Assembly: GCF_003007735.2 (NCBI RefSeq)
Contig: NZ_PXNQ02000008.1
Coordinates: forward strand, 1-64,000
Length of the DNA: 64,000 bases
Source: Paracoccus methylarcula
GTDB lineage: Bacteria; Pseudomonadota; Alphaproteobacteria; Rhodobacterales; Rhodobacteraceae
Direction of reading: 5' to 3'
Shown here: positions 20,161 through 30,183 of the stretch, in pieces
Position numbering within the stretch: the first letter of the stretch is position 1
How the letters are laid out: each line of letters starts with the position of its first letter
The notes under the pieces: model-generated
What the model saw: only the letters and a program-made list of their open reading frames with translations
What the model was told of the DNA's origin: nothing
The model's database searches: none
Translations under genes and position numbers: made by a program

Positions 20161-21475
20161 ATGGCCGATCTGTTCGACACCCCCGCCTCATCCGAATCGC
20201 CGCCCAACCCGGCGATGCGTCCGCTGGCCGACAGGATCCGCCCCGCGCGGCTGCAGGATGTGATCGGGCAGGACCGCGTGCTTGGCCCGGATGGGCCGCT
20301 CGGCTCGATGCTGGCGGCGGGCAGCCTCTCCTCGCTGATCCTCTGGGGGCCGCCGGGGGTGGGCAAGACCACCATCGCCCGGCTGCTGGCCGATGAAACC
20401 GACCTCGCCTTTGTCCAGATCAGCGCGATCTTCACCGGCGTCCCGGACCTGCGCAAGGTGTTCGAGGCCGCCCGGCTGCGCCGCGGACAGGGGCGCGGCA
20501 CCCTGCTTTTCGTTGACGAGATCCACCGCTTCAACAAGGCCCAGCAGGACAGTTTCCTGCCGCATATGGAGGATGGCACCATCCTTCTGGTCGGCGCCAC
20601 GACCGAGAACCCGTCCTTCGAGCTGAACGCCGCCGTCATGTCGCGCGCGCAGGTGATCGTGCTGGAACGGCTGAGCCTTGCCGACCTGGAACGCCTCGCG
20701 CAGCGGGCCGAGGGGGAACTGGGCCGCAAGCTCCCCCTGACCGCCGAGGCGCGCGAGGCGCTGCTGGAAATGGCGGATGGCGATGGCCGTGCCGTCCTGA
20801 ACCTGATCGAGCAGGTGGCGGCGTGGAAAACCGGCACGCCGCTGGACGCGCAGGCCATGGCCAACCGGCTGATGCGCCGCGCCGCCAAATACGACAAGTC
20901 GGGGGACGAGCATTACAACCTGATCTCGGCCCTGCATAAATCGGTGCGCGGCTCGGACCCGGATGCCGCGCTCTACTGGCTCGCCCGGATGCTGGAGGGG
21001 GGCGAGGATCCGCGCTATCTCGCCCGCCGCATCACCCGCATGGCGATCGAGGATATCGGGCTGGCCGAACCGGCGGCGGCGCGGCATTGCCTGGATGCAT
21101 GGGCGCTCTATGAACGCCTCGGCAGCCCCGAGGGAGAGCTGGCGCTGGCGCAGGCGGTGATCTTCCTTGCGTTGTCGCCGAAATCCAACGCGGGCTATGT
21201 CGCCTACAAGGGCGCGCGCGCCGAGGCGAGGCGCACCGGCAGCCTGATGCCGCCCGCCCATATCCTGAACGCGCCCACGAAGATGATGAAGGATCAGGCT
21301 ATGGCGCGGCTACGCCTATGACCACGATGCCGAGGACGGGTTCTCGGGCCAGGACTATTTCCCCGAGGGCATGAAACGCCCGGTCCTCTACACCCCGATC
21401 GAACGCGGATTCGAACGAGAGCTGAAGAAACGGCTGGACTGGTTCGTCGCGCAGCGGCTCAGGCGGGGCGGGTGA
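20161..21475 (+). CDS. rarA: replication-associated recombination protein RarA, two frame breaks near the end
   Basis: AAA+ ATPase of the RarA/MgsA/WRNIP1 family that acts at stalled forks. Walker A GPPGVGKTT, Walker B LLFVDEIHRFNKAQQD, sensor GATTENPSFELN, and the C-terminal HYNLISALHKSVRGSDPDAA are intact. The uncorrected frame stops at 21321. The family's ending (DHDAEDGFSGQDYFPEGMKR, then YTPIERGFERELKKRL) continues in another frame to 21475 if one G is restored at about 21299 and one at about 21311, both in GG runs expected to be GGG. The corrected protein is about 438 residues, normal for RarA. Confidence 0.85.
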
Positions 21476-21846
21476 TCGCTTTAGGGGTGCCGGAATGGAA
21501 ATAATCGCGGGATCTGTTCCGGATGTGGTGCAGATTTCAGGAATTTCTTTCGCAGCGGGGCTGCGCGGTCCGGGATCCCGTGATACGTTTACCGAGTTGT
21601 GAAAGAGTTCGGTCCTCGGATTGGTTCGAGGAAGTTAACGAGTTACTGAGAGGGTCTTGAAGATGTCTGCTTATATTTGGCGATGATATCCGGTTAACCG
21701 AATTAACCGATCTGCGAATATCAGGTTGCGCAGCTATATTCGGGTGCTATCAGAAAAAGTAGCGATTCCCTTGCTGGGGGAGTCTTTAGTGCGAAGTGCT
21801 GCGGTTGCGGGCTTTGTGGTTTATGGGTTTGAAAGAGTGAAAGAAA
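21476..21846. other. 371-base non-coding gap, AT-richer than its surroundings
   Basis: No open frame with a credible start and no RNA gene seen. It precedes the Hint-domain gene and shares its lower G+C, so it is probably the promoter region of that gene. GGGG and GAAAGAG near 21835 may serve as the ribosome site. Confidence 0.5.
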
Positions 21847-23214
21847 ATGGTAGATAGAAATTTTAATTACTTCACCACGTTCGACAGGAATGTCCCAAAC
21901 GAGGGTGGGCTGTATCGCATTAGTGATACTGTCGGTAAAACCGGCTTGGGTGTAGAGCAGAATTTTGGGGCACCTTATCTATACAATGGTGAAAATTCGC
22001 GAGCGCTTGTGCAGTTCTATGACAATCAGAACAACGACTATTCAATTCTAAATGGGGGTGAGAGGGTTGATACTCTTCATGTAAATGTTTACTACAAATT
22101 TTCCGGCCAGGAAGGATCTGAAGAGACCGGTAATGGCCGTGCCGATGGCATGGCATTTACGTTCGGAAAGGGGGAGGGTGATACTCCAGGACAAGATGGT
22201 ACAAAATATGAATTGGGTAGCGAACAGGGATTATCTGTATCAATGCTTCCATTCGAAGACGTGCTAAGAGTCACATGGAATGGAGAGGTGATCGGTAGCA
22301 CCAGTCTCGCGGCGTATAATCCGGAAGAGCTCAAAGACAGTCATTTCGATATTAAAGTTACAGCGGACGGGGAAGTGACTGTAGTATGGGGGGGAGCGGA
22401 TCAAATATCGGGGGAAGTAATTGACCCCGAGGGATATACGGTAAATGCCACCATCCCAAACAATGAATGGCAGACCACTCCGCAAGATGGTTATCAGCTT
22501 TGGATGGGTGGACGAACCGGTGCCAACGCGGGAAAAGGATGGATAGACAATGTCAGAATCGACGCCCATATAACGGACGCTGTATCGCCCATCCCCTGCT
22601 TCACCTCCGGCACCCTGATCGAAACCAACCAAGGCAACAAACCTGTCGAGGAACTCCAGCCCGGCGACATGATCGCCACCCTTGACGACGGCTATCAGCC
22701 CATCCGCTGGATCGGCTCGACCAAACGCGATGCCGTCGATCTGGCGCATAACCCCAAGCTGCTCCCGATCCGTATCCCTGCGGGCGCGCTCGGGAACGGC
22801 TTGCCCAAGCGGGATCTGATGGTCAGCCGTCAGCACCGGGTCCTGGTCCGCTCGAAGATCGCGCAGCGCATGTTCGGCGCCGAGGAAATCCTGATCCCCG
22901 CCAACAAGCTGGTCGGCATGAGCGGCATCGAGATCGCCGGGGATGTCGAGGATGTGACCTATTTCCACATCCTGTTCGACAAGCATCAGGTGATCTTTTC
23001 CGAGGACGCGCCGACCGAAAGCCTGTTCACCGGCCCGGTCGCGCTGCAAAGCGTGCCGCCCGAGGCAAGGAAAGAGATCGAGACGCTCTTTCCGCAGATC
23101 ACCGAACCGGATTTCATCGCCGAGCCCGCCCGCCTGATCCCCGAGAAGGGCAAGCAGATCAAGCAATTGGTCGAGCGGCACGGGAAACACGGCCTGCCAA
23201 TGCTGAACGGCTGA
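21847..23214 (+). CDS. secreted-type protein with lectin-like N-terminus and C-terminal Hint domain
   Basis: 455 residues. Residues 1-249 look like a legume-lectin/ConA-like jelly roll (GNGRADGMAFTFGKGEG, GLSVSMLPFEDVLRVTWNGE, GWIDNVRIDAH). Residues about 250-400 are a Hint_2-type hedgehog/intein domain: PCFTSGTLIETNQGNKPVEE with catalytic Cys251, the block-B-like MVSRQHRVLVRS, and FHILFDKHQVIFSEDAPTES. Such proteins are frequent in Rhodobacteraceae and are thought to be exported and self-processed. The first 740 bases are clearly AT-rich and the Hint part has the normal high G+C, so the gene is a compositional mosaic. No secretion genes are adjacent. Confidence 0.8.
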   Translation: MVDRNFNYFTTFDRNVPNEGGLYRISDTVGKTGLGVEQNFGAPYLYNGENSRALVQFYDNQNNDYSILNGGERVDTLHVNVYYKFSGQEGSEETGNGRADGMAFTFGKGEGDTPGQDGTKYELGSEQGLSVSMLPFEDVLRVTWNGEVIGSTSLAAYNPEELKDSHFDIKVTADGEVTVVWGGADQISGEVIDPEGYTVNATIPNNEWQTTPQDGYQLWMGGRTGANAGKGWIDNVRIDAHITDAVSPIPCFTSGTLIETNQGNKPVEELQPGDMIATLDDGYQPIRWIGSTKRDAVDLAHNPKLLPIRIPAGALGNGLPKRDLMVSRQHRVLVRSKIAQRMFGAEEILIPANKLVGMSGIEIAGDVEDVTYFHILFDKHQVIFSEDAPTESLFTGPVALQSVPPEARKEIETLFPQITEPDFIAEPARLIPEKGKQIKQLVERHGKHGLPMLNG

Positions 23215-23362
23215 TCGGTCCCCCCCGCCGATGGCGCGCTTCCCCTCGCGCCATCGGCACATGCGCAGGCCCCGGATTCCCGGTGGATGATTCCAGCGGA
23301 TGGCGGGGCCTGCGAGGGCGGCGGTGGTTGACTTTGCCACCGCCGCGCCACATCACCGCGCC

Positions 23363-23737
23363 ATGATGAATCCATTCCTTCAGGTCGCCTTGGGCGGAGC
23401 AATCGGCGCGACGGCGCGCTACGCGGTCTATCGCGCCATCGCGTGGCACGGGCCGGGCTTTCCCATCGCCACCGGCCTCGTGAACGTGCTGGGCAGCTTC
23501 GCCATGGGCCTTCTGGCGGCCTTCATGGCGCATCGCTGGCACAACCATTACGCGCCGTTCCTGCTGACCGGCGTTCTTGGCGGCTTCACCACCTTCTCGG
23601 CCTTTTCGCTGGACGCGATGACCCTGTGGGAACGTGGCCAGATGGCGGACACCATCATTTACATATCGGTTTCGGTCGTGCTGTCGCTTTTCGCGGTGAC
23701 GGCGGGGCTGGCCGTCGGCCGGGGGCTTTTCGCATGA
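23363..23737 (+). CDS. crcB: fluoride channel CrcB/Fluc
   Basis: 124 residues, start MMNPFLQVALGGAIGATARY at the first of two ATGs; the in-frame extension to 23300 is not part of the family. Four hydrophobic helices; signature GGFTTFSAFSLDAMTLWE with the TTFS fluoride-filter motif. Exports fluoride as a dual-topology dimer in the inner membrane. No fluoride riboswitch is recognisable upstream. Overlaps the next gene by four bases (ATGA). Confidence 0.93.
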   Translation: MMNPFLQVALGGAIGATARYAVYRAIAWHGPGFPIATGLVNVLGSFAMGLLAAFMAHRWHNHYAPFLLTGVLGGFTTFSAFSLDAMTLWERGQMADTIIYISVSVVLSLFAVTAGLAVGRGLFA

Positions 23738-24801
23738 GCGGCGTGCAACTGATCCGCGTGGGCCATGACGAGGGCGACCAGCGCCTTGACCGTTGGCTGA
23801 AGAAGCGCTTTCCCCAACTGTCGCAAGGCGCGGTCGAGAAGATGTGCCGCACCGGGCAGTTGCGCGTCGATGGCGGGCGGGTCAAGTCCTCCACCCGGAT
23901 CGAGGCGGGGCAGGAGGTGCGCGTGCCGCCCTTGCCCGAGGCCCGGCCCTACGCCCGGTCCGTGCCCGCCCGGGTCAGGTCCGACGGCCCGCGCATTCCC
24001 GACAGCGACCAGAAGATGATCCAGCAGGCGGTGCTGTGGAAGGACGAGCATATCATCGCGCTGAACAAGCCTCCGGGCCTGCCGTCGCAGGGCGGCAGCG
24101 GGCAGGGCAATCGCCACGTCGACGGGCTGACCGGGGCGCTGATGTTCGGCTTCAAGGACCGGCCCAAGCTGGTGCACCGGCTGGACAAGGACACCTCGGG
24201 CCTGCTGCTGCTCGCCCGCACCGACCGCATCGCCCGCGCGCTCTCCGAGGCGTTCCGCTCGCGCACGACCCGCAAGATCTACTGGGCGGCGGTGGCGGGT
24301 GTGCCCAATCCGCGCATGGGCACGGTGCGCTACGGTCTGGTCAAGGCCGCTGGCCACGGGCGCGGCGGCGAGGGCGAGAAGATGATCGCCGTCCATCCCC
24401 GCGACATCGCCTCGACCGAGGGCGCCAAGCGGGCGACCACCGATTATGCCGTGCTGGACGCATTGGGCACGCGCGCAAGCTGGTGCGCGCTGGTTCCGAT
24501 CACCGGGCGCACGCATCAGCTTCGCGCGCATATGGCCGAGCTGGGCCATCCCATCGTCGGCGACGGCAAATATGGCGGCTCGGGGCAAGAGAACCTGGGC
24601 GATGGCTGGGGCGCGCAGCTTGGCGGAGAGATCAGCCGCAAGTTGCATCTGCATGCCCGCAGCCTGTCTTTCGATCACCCGATCACCAAGCGGCGGATGA
24701 CGCTGACCGCGCCCTTGCCCGACCATATGCAGCGCACGTGGAAAACCCTGGGCTGGCACGAGAATGACGTGCCCGACGATCCCTTCGCGGAGGAAGAATG
24801 A
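23734..24801 (+). CDS. RluC/RluD-family 23S rRNA pseudouridine synthase
   Basis: 355 residues. An N-terminal S4 RNA-binding domain (DQRLDRWLKKRFPQLSQGAV, about 14-33) is followed by the RluA-type catalytic domain with HRLDKDTSGLLLLAR, which carries the catalytic Asp. Later ITGRTHQLRAHMAELGHPIV and GDGKYGG are family motifs. Converts specific uridines of 23S rRNA to pseudouridine; the length and S4 domain fit RluC better than RluA. Start overlaps crcB, and the stop overlaps the HAD gene (ATGA), so the four genes crcB to ATP12 form a tightly coupled unit. Confidence 0.92.
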   Translation: MSGVQLIRVGHDEGDQRLDRWLKKRFPQLSQGAVEKMCRTGQLRVDGGRVKSSTRIEAGQEVRVPPLPEARPYARSVPARVRSDGPRIPDSDQKMIQQAVLWKDEHIIALNKPPGLPSQGGSGQGNRHVDGLTGALMFGFKDRPKLVHRLDKDTSGLLLLARTDRIARALSEAFRSRTTRKIYWAAVAGVPNPRMGTVRYGLVKAAGHGRGGEGEKMIAVHPRDIASTEGAKRATTDYAVLDALGTRASWCALVPITGRTHQLRAHMAELGHPIVGDGKYGGSGQENLGDGWGAQLGGEISRKLHLHARSLSFDHPITKRRMTLTAPLPDHMQRTWKTLGWHENDVPDDPFAEEE

Positions 24802-25454
24802 AGCTGGTCATCTTCGATGTGGACGGCACGCTGGTCGATAGCCAGCACCATATCCACCACGCCATGAGCCATGCCTTCGTGGCTGCCGGCCTGGCGCCGC
24901 TGCCGCAATCCCAGGTGCTTGGCATCGTCGGCCTGTCCCTGCCGGTCGCCGTCGCCCGCCTGGCGCCCGGGACCGACGAACCCACGCAATCGCGGATCGT
25001 GCAGGGCTACAAGGACTCCTTCATGAGCGCCCGCAAGGCCGCGCCCGCCCCGCTTTATCCCGGTGCGCGTGATTGCCTGGACGCGCTGTCGGCGCGCGAC
25101 GACCTGCTGCTGGCGGTGGCTACCGGCAAATCGCGCCGGGGCCTGCGGGCGATGATCGAGGCGCATGGGCTGGAGGGCCGCTTCGTCTCGTTGCAGACGG
25201 CGGACGACCATCCCTCCAAGCCGAATCCCTCGATGCTCGAGGCGGCATTGGCAGAGAGCGGGACGGATGCCGGGTCGGCGGTCATGATCGGTGACACGGC
25301 ATTCGATATCGAGATGGCGGTTGCTGCCGGAATGCCCGGTTTCGGCGTCGCATGGGGCTATCATCCCGTGGCGGCGCTGCATGATGCCGGGGCGGCGCTT
25401 GTCGCGCCCGACTTCCCGGCGCTTACCGCCGCGATCACGGAGTGGGCGGCATGA
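24798..25454 (+). CDS. HAD-family hydrolase, phosphoglycolate-phosphatase-like
   Basis: 218 residues. HAD motif I VIFDVDGTLVDSQ at the N-terminus, motif II VATGKSRRGL, and motifs III/IV KPNPS and MIGDTAFDIEMA. The helical cap between motifs I and II places it in subfamily IA near Gph. Probably a small phosphoester phosphatase; the substrate is uncertain. Overlaps both neighbours by four bases. Confidence 0.88.
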   Translation: MKLVIFDVDGTLVDSQHHIHHAMSHAFVAAGLAPLPQSQVLGIVGLSLPVAVARLAPGTDEPTQSRIVQGYKDSFMSARKAAPAPLYPGARDCLDALSARDDLLLAVATGKSRRGLRAMIEAHGLEGRFVSLQTADDHPSKPNPSMLEAALAESGTDAGSAVMIGDTAFDIEMAVAAGMPGFGVAWGYHPVAALHDAGAALVAPDFPALTAAITEWAA

Positions 25455-26163
25455 GCGAATGGAAGGCGCGGCGGTTCTGGAAGGCGGCGGGCACGCGCCC
25501 GGCGAATGACGGATGGGAGATCCTGCTGGACGAACGCCCATTGCGGACGCCGGGCAAGCAGCCGCTGATCCTGCCGACCAAGGCGCTCGCGCAGGCCATC
25601 GCCGCCGAATGGGACGCGCAGACCGAGATCATCGATCCCAACGCCATGCCGCTGACCCGCGCGGCGAATTCCGCCATCGAGAAAATCCGTCCGCAATTTG
25701 CCGATGTCGCGGCCATGCTTGCCGAATATGGCGGCACCGACCTGCTGTGCTACCGGGCCGAGCAGCCCGAGGAATTGCTGCGGATGCAGGCCGAGGGCTG
25801 GGACCCGCTGATCGATTGGGCCGCCACCGAGTTGCGGGCGCCGCTGCGGATCACCCATGGGATCGTCCCGGTCCGGCAGCCCGATGATTCGCTGGCGCGG
25901 TTGCGGGCGGAAATGGATATGCTCGACAGCTTTGGCCTGATGGCGCTGCACGACCTTGTGACACTGCCCGGTTCCCTCGTCCTGGGGCTGGCCGTTCTTC
26001 GTGGAAGGTTGAGCGCAGAGGACGCGCATCGCCTGTCGCGCATCGATGAAACCTGGCAGAGCAGCCAGTGGGGGCGGGACGAAGAGGCCGAGGCGGCGGC
26101 TGGCAATCGCTTGATGCGATGCGATCGGCGGCACGGTTTCATCAGCTTTCGTGTAAAAGTTGA
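25451..26163 (+). CDS. ATP12-family F1-ATPase assembly chaperone, probable frame break at the end
   Basis: Starts MSEWKARRFWKAAGTRPAND at the ATG overlapping the HAD stop. Family features: WEILLDERPLRTPGKQPLIL, AIAAEWDAQTEIIDPNAMPL and YGGTDLLCYRAEQPEELL. ATP12 chaperones the F1 alpha subunit. The uncorrected frame runs to 26269 with an atypical tail. Restoring one C at about 26110 gives a tail DAMRSAARFHQLSCKS ending at 26163, which fits the family's final helix and leaves a proper promoter gap before bztA. The corrected product has about 237 residues. Confidence 0.78.
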
Positions 26164-26186
26164 ACTTTCCGATTGGGGCGCCATGC

Positions 26187-26215
26187 TTGACCTGTGGGAC
26201 AGGATCGGCAAGATG
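26187..26215 (+). promoter_or_regulatory. possible promoter of bztABCD
   Basis: TTGACC at 26187-26192, 17-base spacer, AAGATG at 26210-26215, about 120 bases ahead of bztA. The -10 match is weak. Confidence 0.3.
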
Positions 26216-26336
26216 TTGCTTGTATCGACCGCGTGTCCGTTGCGGTCCCGATCAGAAATCGCGGCTTGATCAACAGGCCCCATGAACTCTGGGCAGGGCA
26301 GACTGCATGGCTCTGGGCTCCAACAACGAGGTAAAC

Positions 26337-27353
26337 ATGAAAAAAACGGTATTCTTGGGCAGCATCGCGGTTGCCGGTATGACTGCGGGTATGGGCATGG
26401 CCGATACCCTTGCCGATGTGAAGGCCCGTGGCGAACTGAACTGTGGCGTCAACACCGGGCTGGTGGGCTTTGCCGCGCCCGATGCCAATGGCAACTGGGC
26501 GGGCTTCGACATCGATCTGTGCAAGGCGGTCGCCGCTGCCGTTCTGGGCGATCCCTCCAAGGTGAAATATGTGCCGACGACCGGCCAGACCCGTTTCACC
26601 GCCCTGTCCTCGGGCGAGGTGGACATGCTGGCCCGGAACTCGACCTGGACATTCTCGCGCGATACCGATCTCAAGCTCGATTTCGCCGGTGTGAACTATT
26701 ACGACGGGCAGGGCTTCATGGTGCCCAAGGATCTGGGGGTCACATCGGTCAAGGAACTGGACGGCGCCACGATCTGCATCCAGACCGGCACCACGACCGA
26801 ACTGAACCTGGCCGATTACTTCAAGGCCAATGATCTCAGCTACCAGCCGGTCAATATCGACAGCAATGCCGAGGGTGAGCAGCAATACATGGCCGGGGCA
26901 TGCGATGCCTACACGACCGACATCTCGGGCCTTGCCGCGACCCGGGCGGCCTTCGCCGATCCTGAAAATCACGTCATCCTGCCCGAGGTCGTCTCGAAAG
27001 AGCCGCTCGGCCCTGCCGTGCGCCATGGCGACAACAACTGGGGCGACATCGTCCGCTGGACGCTGAACGCGCTGATCGCCGCCGAGGAATACGGGGTGAC
27101 CTCGAAGAATATCGAGGAACTGGTGAAATCCTCGGACAATCCCGAGGTTCAGCGGCTCCTGGGCGTATCCGGAGAATTGGGCGCGATGATCGGGCTGGAC
27201 AACGAATGGGCCAAGCGGGCCATCCAGGCCAGCGGCAATTACGGCGAGATCTTCGCGGCCAATATCGGGGAACAGACCCCGATCGGGCTGACCCGCGGGC
27301 TGAATGCCCAGTGGACGCAGGGCGGCCTGCTTTACGCGCAACCGTTCCGCTGA
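26337..27353 (+). CDS. bztA: amino-acid ABC transporter, periplasmic binding protein (BztA/AapJ type)
   Basis: 338 residues starting MKKTVFLGSIAVAGMTAGMG after GAGGTAAAC; a signal peptide cleaved near MGMA-DTLAD. Family motifs LNCGVNTGLVGFAAPDANGN and GFDIDLCKAVAAAV, plus ARNSTWTFSRD. Binds glutamate, glutamine, aspartate and asparagine in Rhodobacter capsulatus (Bzt) or a wider range in Rhizobium (Aap). Followed by a small hairpin and then the two permeases and the ATPase, in the order bztABCD. The higher expected amount of binding protein fits the hairpin after it. Confidence 0.92.
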   Translation: MKKTVFLGSIAVAGMTAGMGMADTLADVKARGELNCGVNTGLVGFAAPDANGNWAGFDIDLCKAVAAAVLGDPSKVKYVPTTGQTRFTALSSGEVDMLARNSTWTFSRDTDLKLDFAGVNYYDGQGFMVPKDLGVTSVKELDGATICIQTGTTTELNLADYFKANDLSYQPVNIDSNAEGEQQYMAGACDAYTTDISGLAATRAAFADPENHVILPEVVSKEPLGPAVRHGDNNWGDIVRWTLNALIAAEEYGVTSKNIEELVKSSDNPEVQRLLGVSGELGAMIGLDNEWAKRAIQASGNYGEIFAANIGEQTPIGLTRGLNAQWTQGGLLYAQPFR

Positions 27354-27365
27354 TCGGTGAAAGAT

Positions 27366-27385
27366 GGGGGCGCATCCGCGCCTCC
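27366..27385 (+). promoter_or_regulatory. small hairpin between bztA and bztB
   Basis: GGGGGCGC / GCGCCTCC stem (one G-T pair) with loop ATCC. Such hairpins after a binding-protein gene often stabilise the upstream message; there is no long T-run. Confidence 0.4.
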
Positions 27386-27460
27386 ATTGCCTTTGCAAGA
27401 ATGAAATCCGGTCGATAGCAAGCGGCGCCAAAGCCGCGGACCGGCGACAGGGAAGCATAT

Positions 27461-28717
27461 ATGACGGACGCTCCGCTACCGGCTGACCAGCCGTTCCGGG
27501 TGAGCATGCTGGTCTATGACCGGCGCTACCGCTCCATGACCTTCCAGGTGATCGTCTTCATCCTGGTCATGGCAGTGGCATGGTGGCTGGTGAACAACAC
27601 GATCCAGAATCTCGCCGCACAGGGCAAGGATTTCAATTTCGGCTTCCTGTTCCAGCGGGCAGGCTATGACATCCCGCAAACGTCGATCCCCTATAATTCG
27701 GATGACTGGCATCTCCGGGCGACGATTGTCGGGCTCCTGAACACCATCATCGTCTCGGTGCTGGGCTGCGTGGCGGCGACGATCCTCGGGGTGTCCATCG
27801 GCGTTGCCCGCCTGTCGAAGAACTGGCTCTTCGCCCGGCTGATGACCATCTATGTCGAGACCTTCCGCAATATCCCGCTCTTGCTGTGGATCCTGATCAT
27901 CTATGCTCTCTTCACCGAGATCATGCCGCCGCCGAACGCCTATCGCGGCGAGGACCCGGCCTGGTCGAAGATCCTGTTCGACCAGGTCGCGCTGACCAAC
28001 CGCTATACCGCGATCCCGGCGCTTGGCATGACCAACGATCCCGGCACGCTCGACCTGGGCGCGCGGATCACCGTCAACTGGGCGGTCATCGCCTTCCTGG
28101 TGGCGATCATCGGCGGCTGGTTCATCCGCGGCGCGATCCTGGACCGGGCGCAGGCCATACAGGACCGCACCGGCATCCGCCCGACGACATGGTGGATCAA
28201 TCTCGCCGTGATGACCGTGCCCTCGCTGCTGCTGATCTGGTATTTCGGCCTGCACCTGCTGGCGCCCGAATTGAAGGGCTTCAACTTTGCCGGCGGCATC
28301 AACCTGGGCAATGCCTTCGTCGTGCTGTGGCTGGCGCTGACGCTCTATACCGGGGCCTTCATCGCCGAGATCGTGCGCGCCGGTATCCTCTCGGTCAGCC
28401 ATGGGCAGAGCGAGGCGGCCTTTGCCCTGGGCCTGCGGCCCAACAGGACGATGAACCTGGTGATCCTGCCGCAGGCGCTGCGGGTCATCATCCCGCCGCT
28501 GATCTCGCAATATCTGAACCTGATGAAGAACAGCTCGCTGGCCATCGCGGTCGGCTACATGGACTTGCGCGGCACGCTTGGCGGAACGACGCTGAACCAG
28601 ACCGGCCGCGAACTGGAGTCGATCGTGCTGATGATGCTGATCTACCTGATCCTCAGCCTGATGATCTCGGGCGGGATGAATGTCTTCAACAGCCGCGTCA
28701 AGCTGAAGGAGCGCTGA
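27461..28717 (+). CDS. bztB: amino-acid ABC transporter permease (BztB/AapQ type)
   Basis: 418 residues with about eight hydrophobic segments. N-terminal MLVYDRRYRSMTFQVIVFIL; ETFRNIPLLLWILIIYALF and the EAA-type loop EAAFALGLRPNRTMNLVILP, which contacts the ATPase, are typical of the HisM/GlnP-like fold. The unusually long insert between helix pairs is characteristic of the Aap/Bzt subfamily. Acts as a heterodimer with BztC in the inner membrane. Confidence 0.92.
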   Translation: MTDAPLPADQPFRVSMLVYDRRYRSMTFQVIVFILVMAVAWWLVNNTIQNLAAQGKDFNFGFLFQRAGYDIPQTSIPYNSDDWHLRATIVGLLNTIIVSVLGCVAATILGVSIGVARLSKNWLFARLMTIYVETFRNIPLLLWILIIYALFTEIMPPPNAYRGEDPAWSKILFDQVALTNRYTAIPALGMTNDPGTLDLGARITVNWAVIAFLVAIIGGWFIRGAILDRAQAIQDRTGIRPTTWWINLAVMTVPSLLLIWYFGLHLLAPELKGFNFAGGINLGNAFVVLWLALTLYTGAFIAEIVRAGILSVSHGQSEAAFALGLRPNRTMNLVILPQALRVIIPPLISQYLNLMKNSSLAIAVGYMDLRGTLGGTTLNQTGRELESIVLMMLIYLILSLMISGGMNVFNSRVKLKER

Positions 28718-28718
28718 G

Positions 28719-30173
28719 ATGAGCAAGACCTCCACCCGCGACGCCGCCTTCTTCCGCGAAACCATGCTGCCGCCCGAGCCGCCCCCGATCCGCGAGGCCG
28801 GGGCGGTGAAATGGCTGCGCGAGAACCTGTTCTCCGGCCCGGTCAACACGTTGCTGACAGTGCTCGGCCTGGCGATCATCTGGTTCCTTGTCAGCCATTT
28901 CTGGGACTGGTTCGCGCATTCGGTCTGGAACGCCGACAGCCTGGCGCAATGCCGCGAGATCATCGCCGCCACATGGGGCGAGGGTGCGCGCGGTGCCTGT
29001 TTCGCGGTCATCCGCGAGCGCTGGCATCAATACATGTTCGGCTTCTACCCGCCCAGCCTCTATTGGCGGCCCTTGCTGGCCTTTGGCCTGCTGATGGTCG
29101 CGCTGGCCCCGATCCTGTTTTCCGAGACGCAGCAAATCCGGCGAATCGTGCTGGTCGCGACAACCGTGGCCACATTGCTGTTCATGCAGGTGCTCGGCGT
29201 GCCGACCGCCGCCTTCCTGCTGAGCGCGATCGTCATGATCGGCGCCACCATCCTTGCCGAGCGTCATGCGGGCTGGCTGCTGATCTTTTCGGCGCTCTAC
29301 CCGCTGATCGGCGTTTTCCTGTTATGGGGAGGAACCCTGTGGGCGCCGCTGATGGTGCTGGCGGGGATCGGTCTCGGCTGGCTGGGCTGGCGGCTTGTCG
29401 GCATCGTCTCACCGATGCTGGCGGTGGTTGCGGGAATCCTGGTGACGCTGATCTGGTGGATCGGCTTCACAGGCGAGGCGGCGGGGGATCTGCAGAACCT
29501 GCTGCCCCTGGGTATCACCTCCGTCCAATCCGAGAAATTCGGCGGCTTCCTTCTGGCCATCACCATCGGCGTCGCGGGCATCGCCCTGTCCCTGCCGATC
29601 GGCATCATCCTTGCGCTGGCACGGCGCTCGGACATGTTCCTGGTGACCAGCCTGGCAGTGATCTTCATCGAGTTCATCCGTGGCGTGCCGCTGATCTCCC
29701 TGCTTTTCGTCGCCTCGCTGCTGCTGAACTATTTCCTGCCGCCGGGCACGGATTTCGACATCATCCTGCGGGTCATCATCATGGTGACGGTCTTCGCCGC
29801 CGCCTATATGGCCGAGGTGATACGCGGCGGGCTGGCGGCCTTGCCCAAGGGGCAATACGAGGCTGCCGATTCCCTGGGGCTGGACTACTGGAAGGCGCAG
29901 CGCCTGATCATCCTGCCGCAGGCGCTGAAGATCAGCATTCCCGGCATCGTCTCGACCTTTATCGGCATGTTCAAGGACACCACCCTGGTCACCTTTGTCG
30001 GGCTGTTCGATCCGCTGAAGGGGATCTCGGATTTCGTGCGCGCCAATTTCGCCTGGAAGGGCATCTACTGGGAGCCGTTCATCTTCACCGGCGCCATCTT
30101 CTTCATCATCTGCTTCAGCATGTCGCGCTACTCGATGTATCTCGAACGCCGGCTGCAGCGTGACAACAGGTAA
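28719..30173 (+). CDS. bztC: amino-acid ABC transporter permease (BztC/AapM type)
   Basis: 484 residues; one base separates its ATG from the bztB stop. Several extra N-terminal hydrophobic segments precede the conserved permease core with [20 protein letters not shown] and the EAA loop [20 protein letters not shown]. This long N-terminal part is typical of AapM/BztC. Partner of BztB. Confidence 0.92.
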   Translation: MSKTSTRDAAFFRETMLPPEPPPIREAGAVKWLRENLFSGPVNTLLTVLGLAIIWFLVSHFWDWFAHSVWNADSLAQCREIIAATWGEGARGACFAVIRERWHQYMFGFYPPSLYWRPLLAFGLLMVALAPILFSETQQIRRIVLVATTVATLLFMQVLGVPTAAFLLSAIVMIGATILAERHAGWLLIFSALYPLIGVFLLWGGTLWAPLMVLAGIGLGWLGWRLVGIVSPMLAVVAGILVTLIWWIGFTGEAAGDLQNLLPLGITSVQSEKFGGFLLAITIGVAGIALSLPIGIILALARRSDMFLVTSLAVIFIEFIRGVPLISLLFVASLLLNYFLPPGTDFDIILRVIIMVTVFAAAYMAEVIRGGLAALPKGQYEAADSLGLDYWKAQRLIILPQALKISIPGIVSTFIGMFKDTTLVTFVGLFDPLKGISDFVRANFAWKGIYWEPFIFTGAIFFIICFSMSRYSMYLERRLQRDNR

Positions 30174-30183
30174 GGAGGCTGCC

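Noticed and set aside
23285..23362. Possible fluoride riboswitch ahead of crcB
   Set aside because: The conserved crcB-motif blocks are absent; only a GC-rich hairpin is present.
27476..29011. 511-codon minus-strand open frame across bztB/bztC
   Set aside because: Shadow of the permease genes; no protein-like features.
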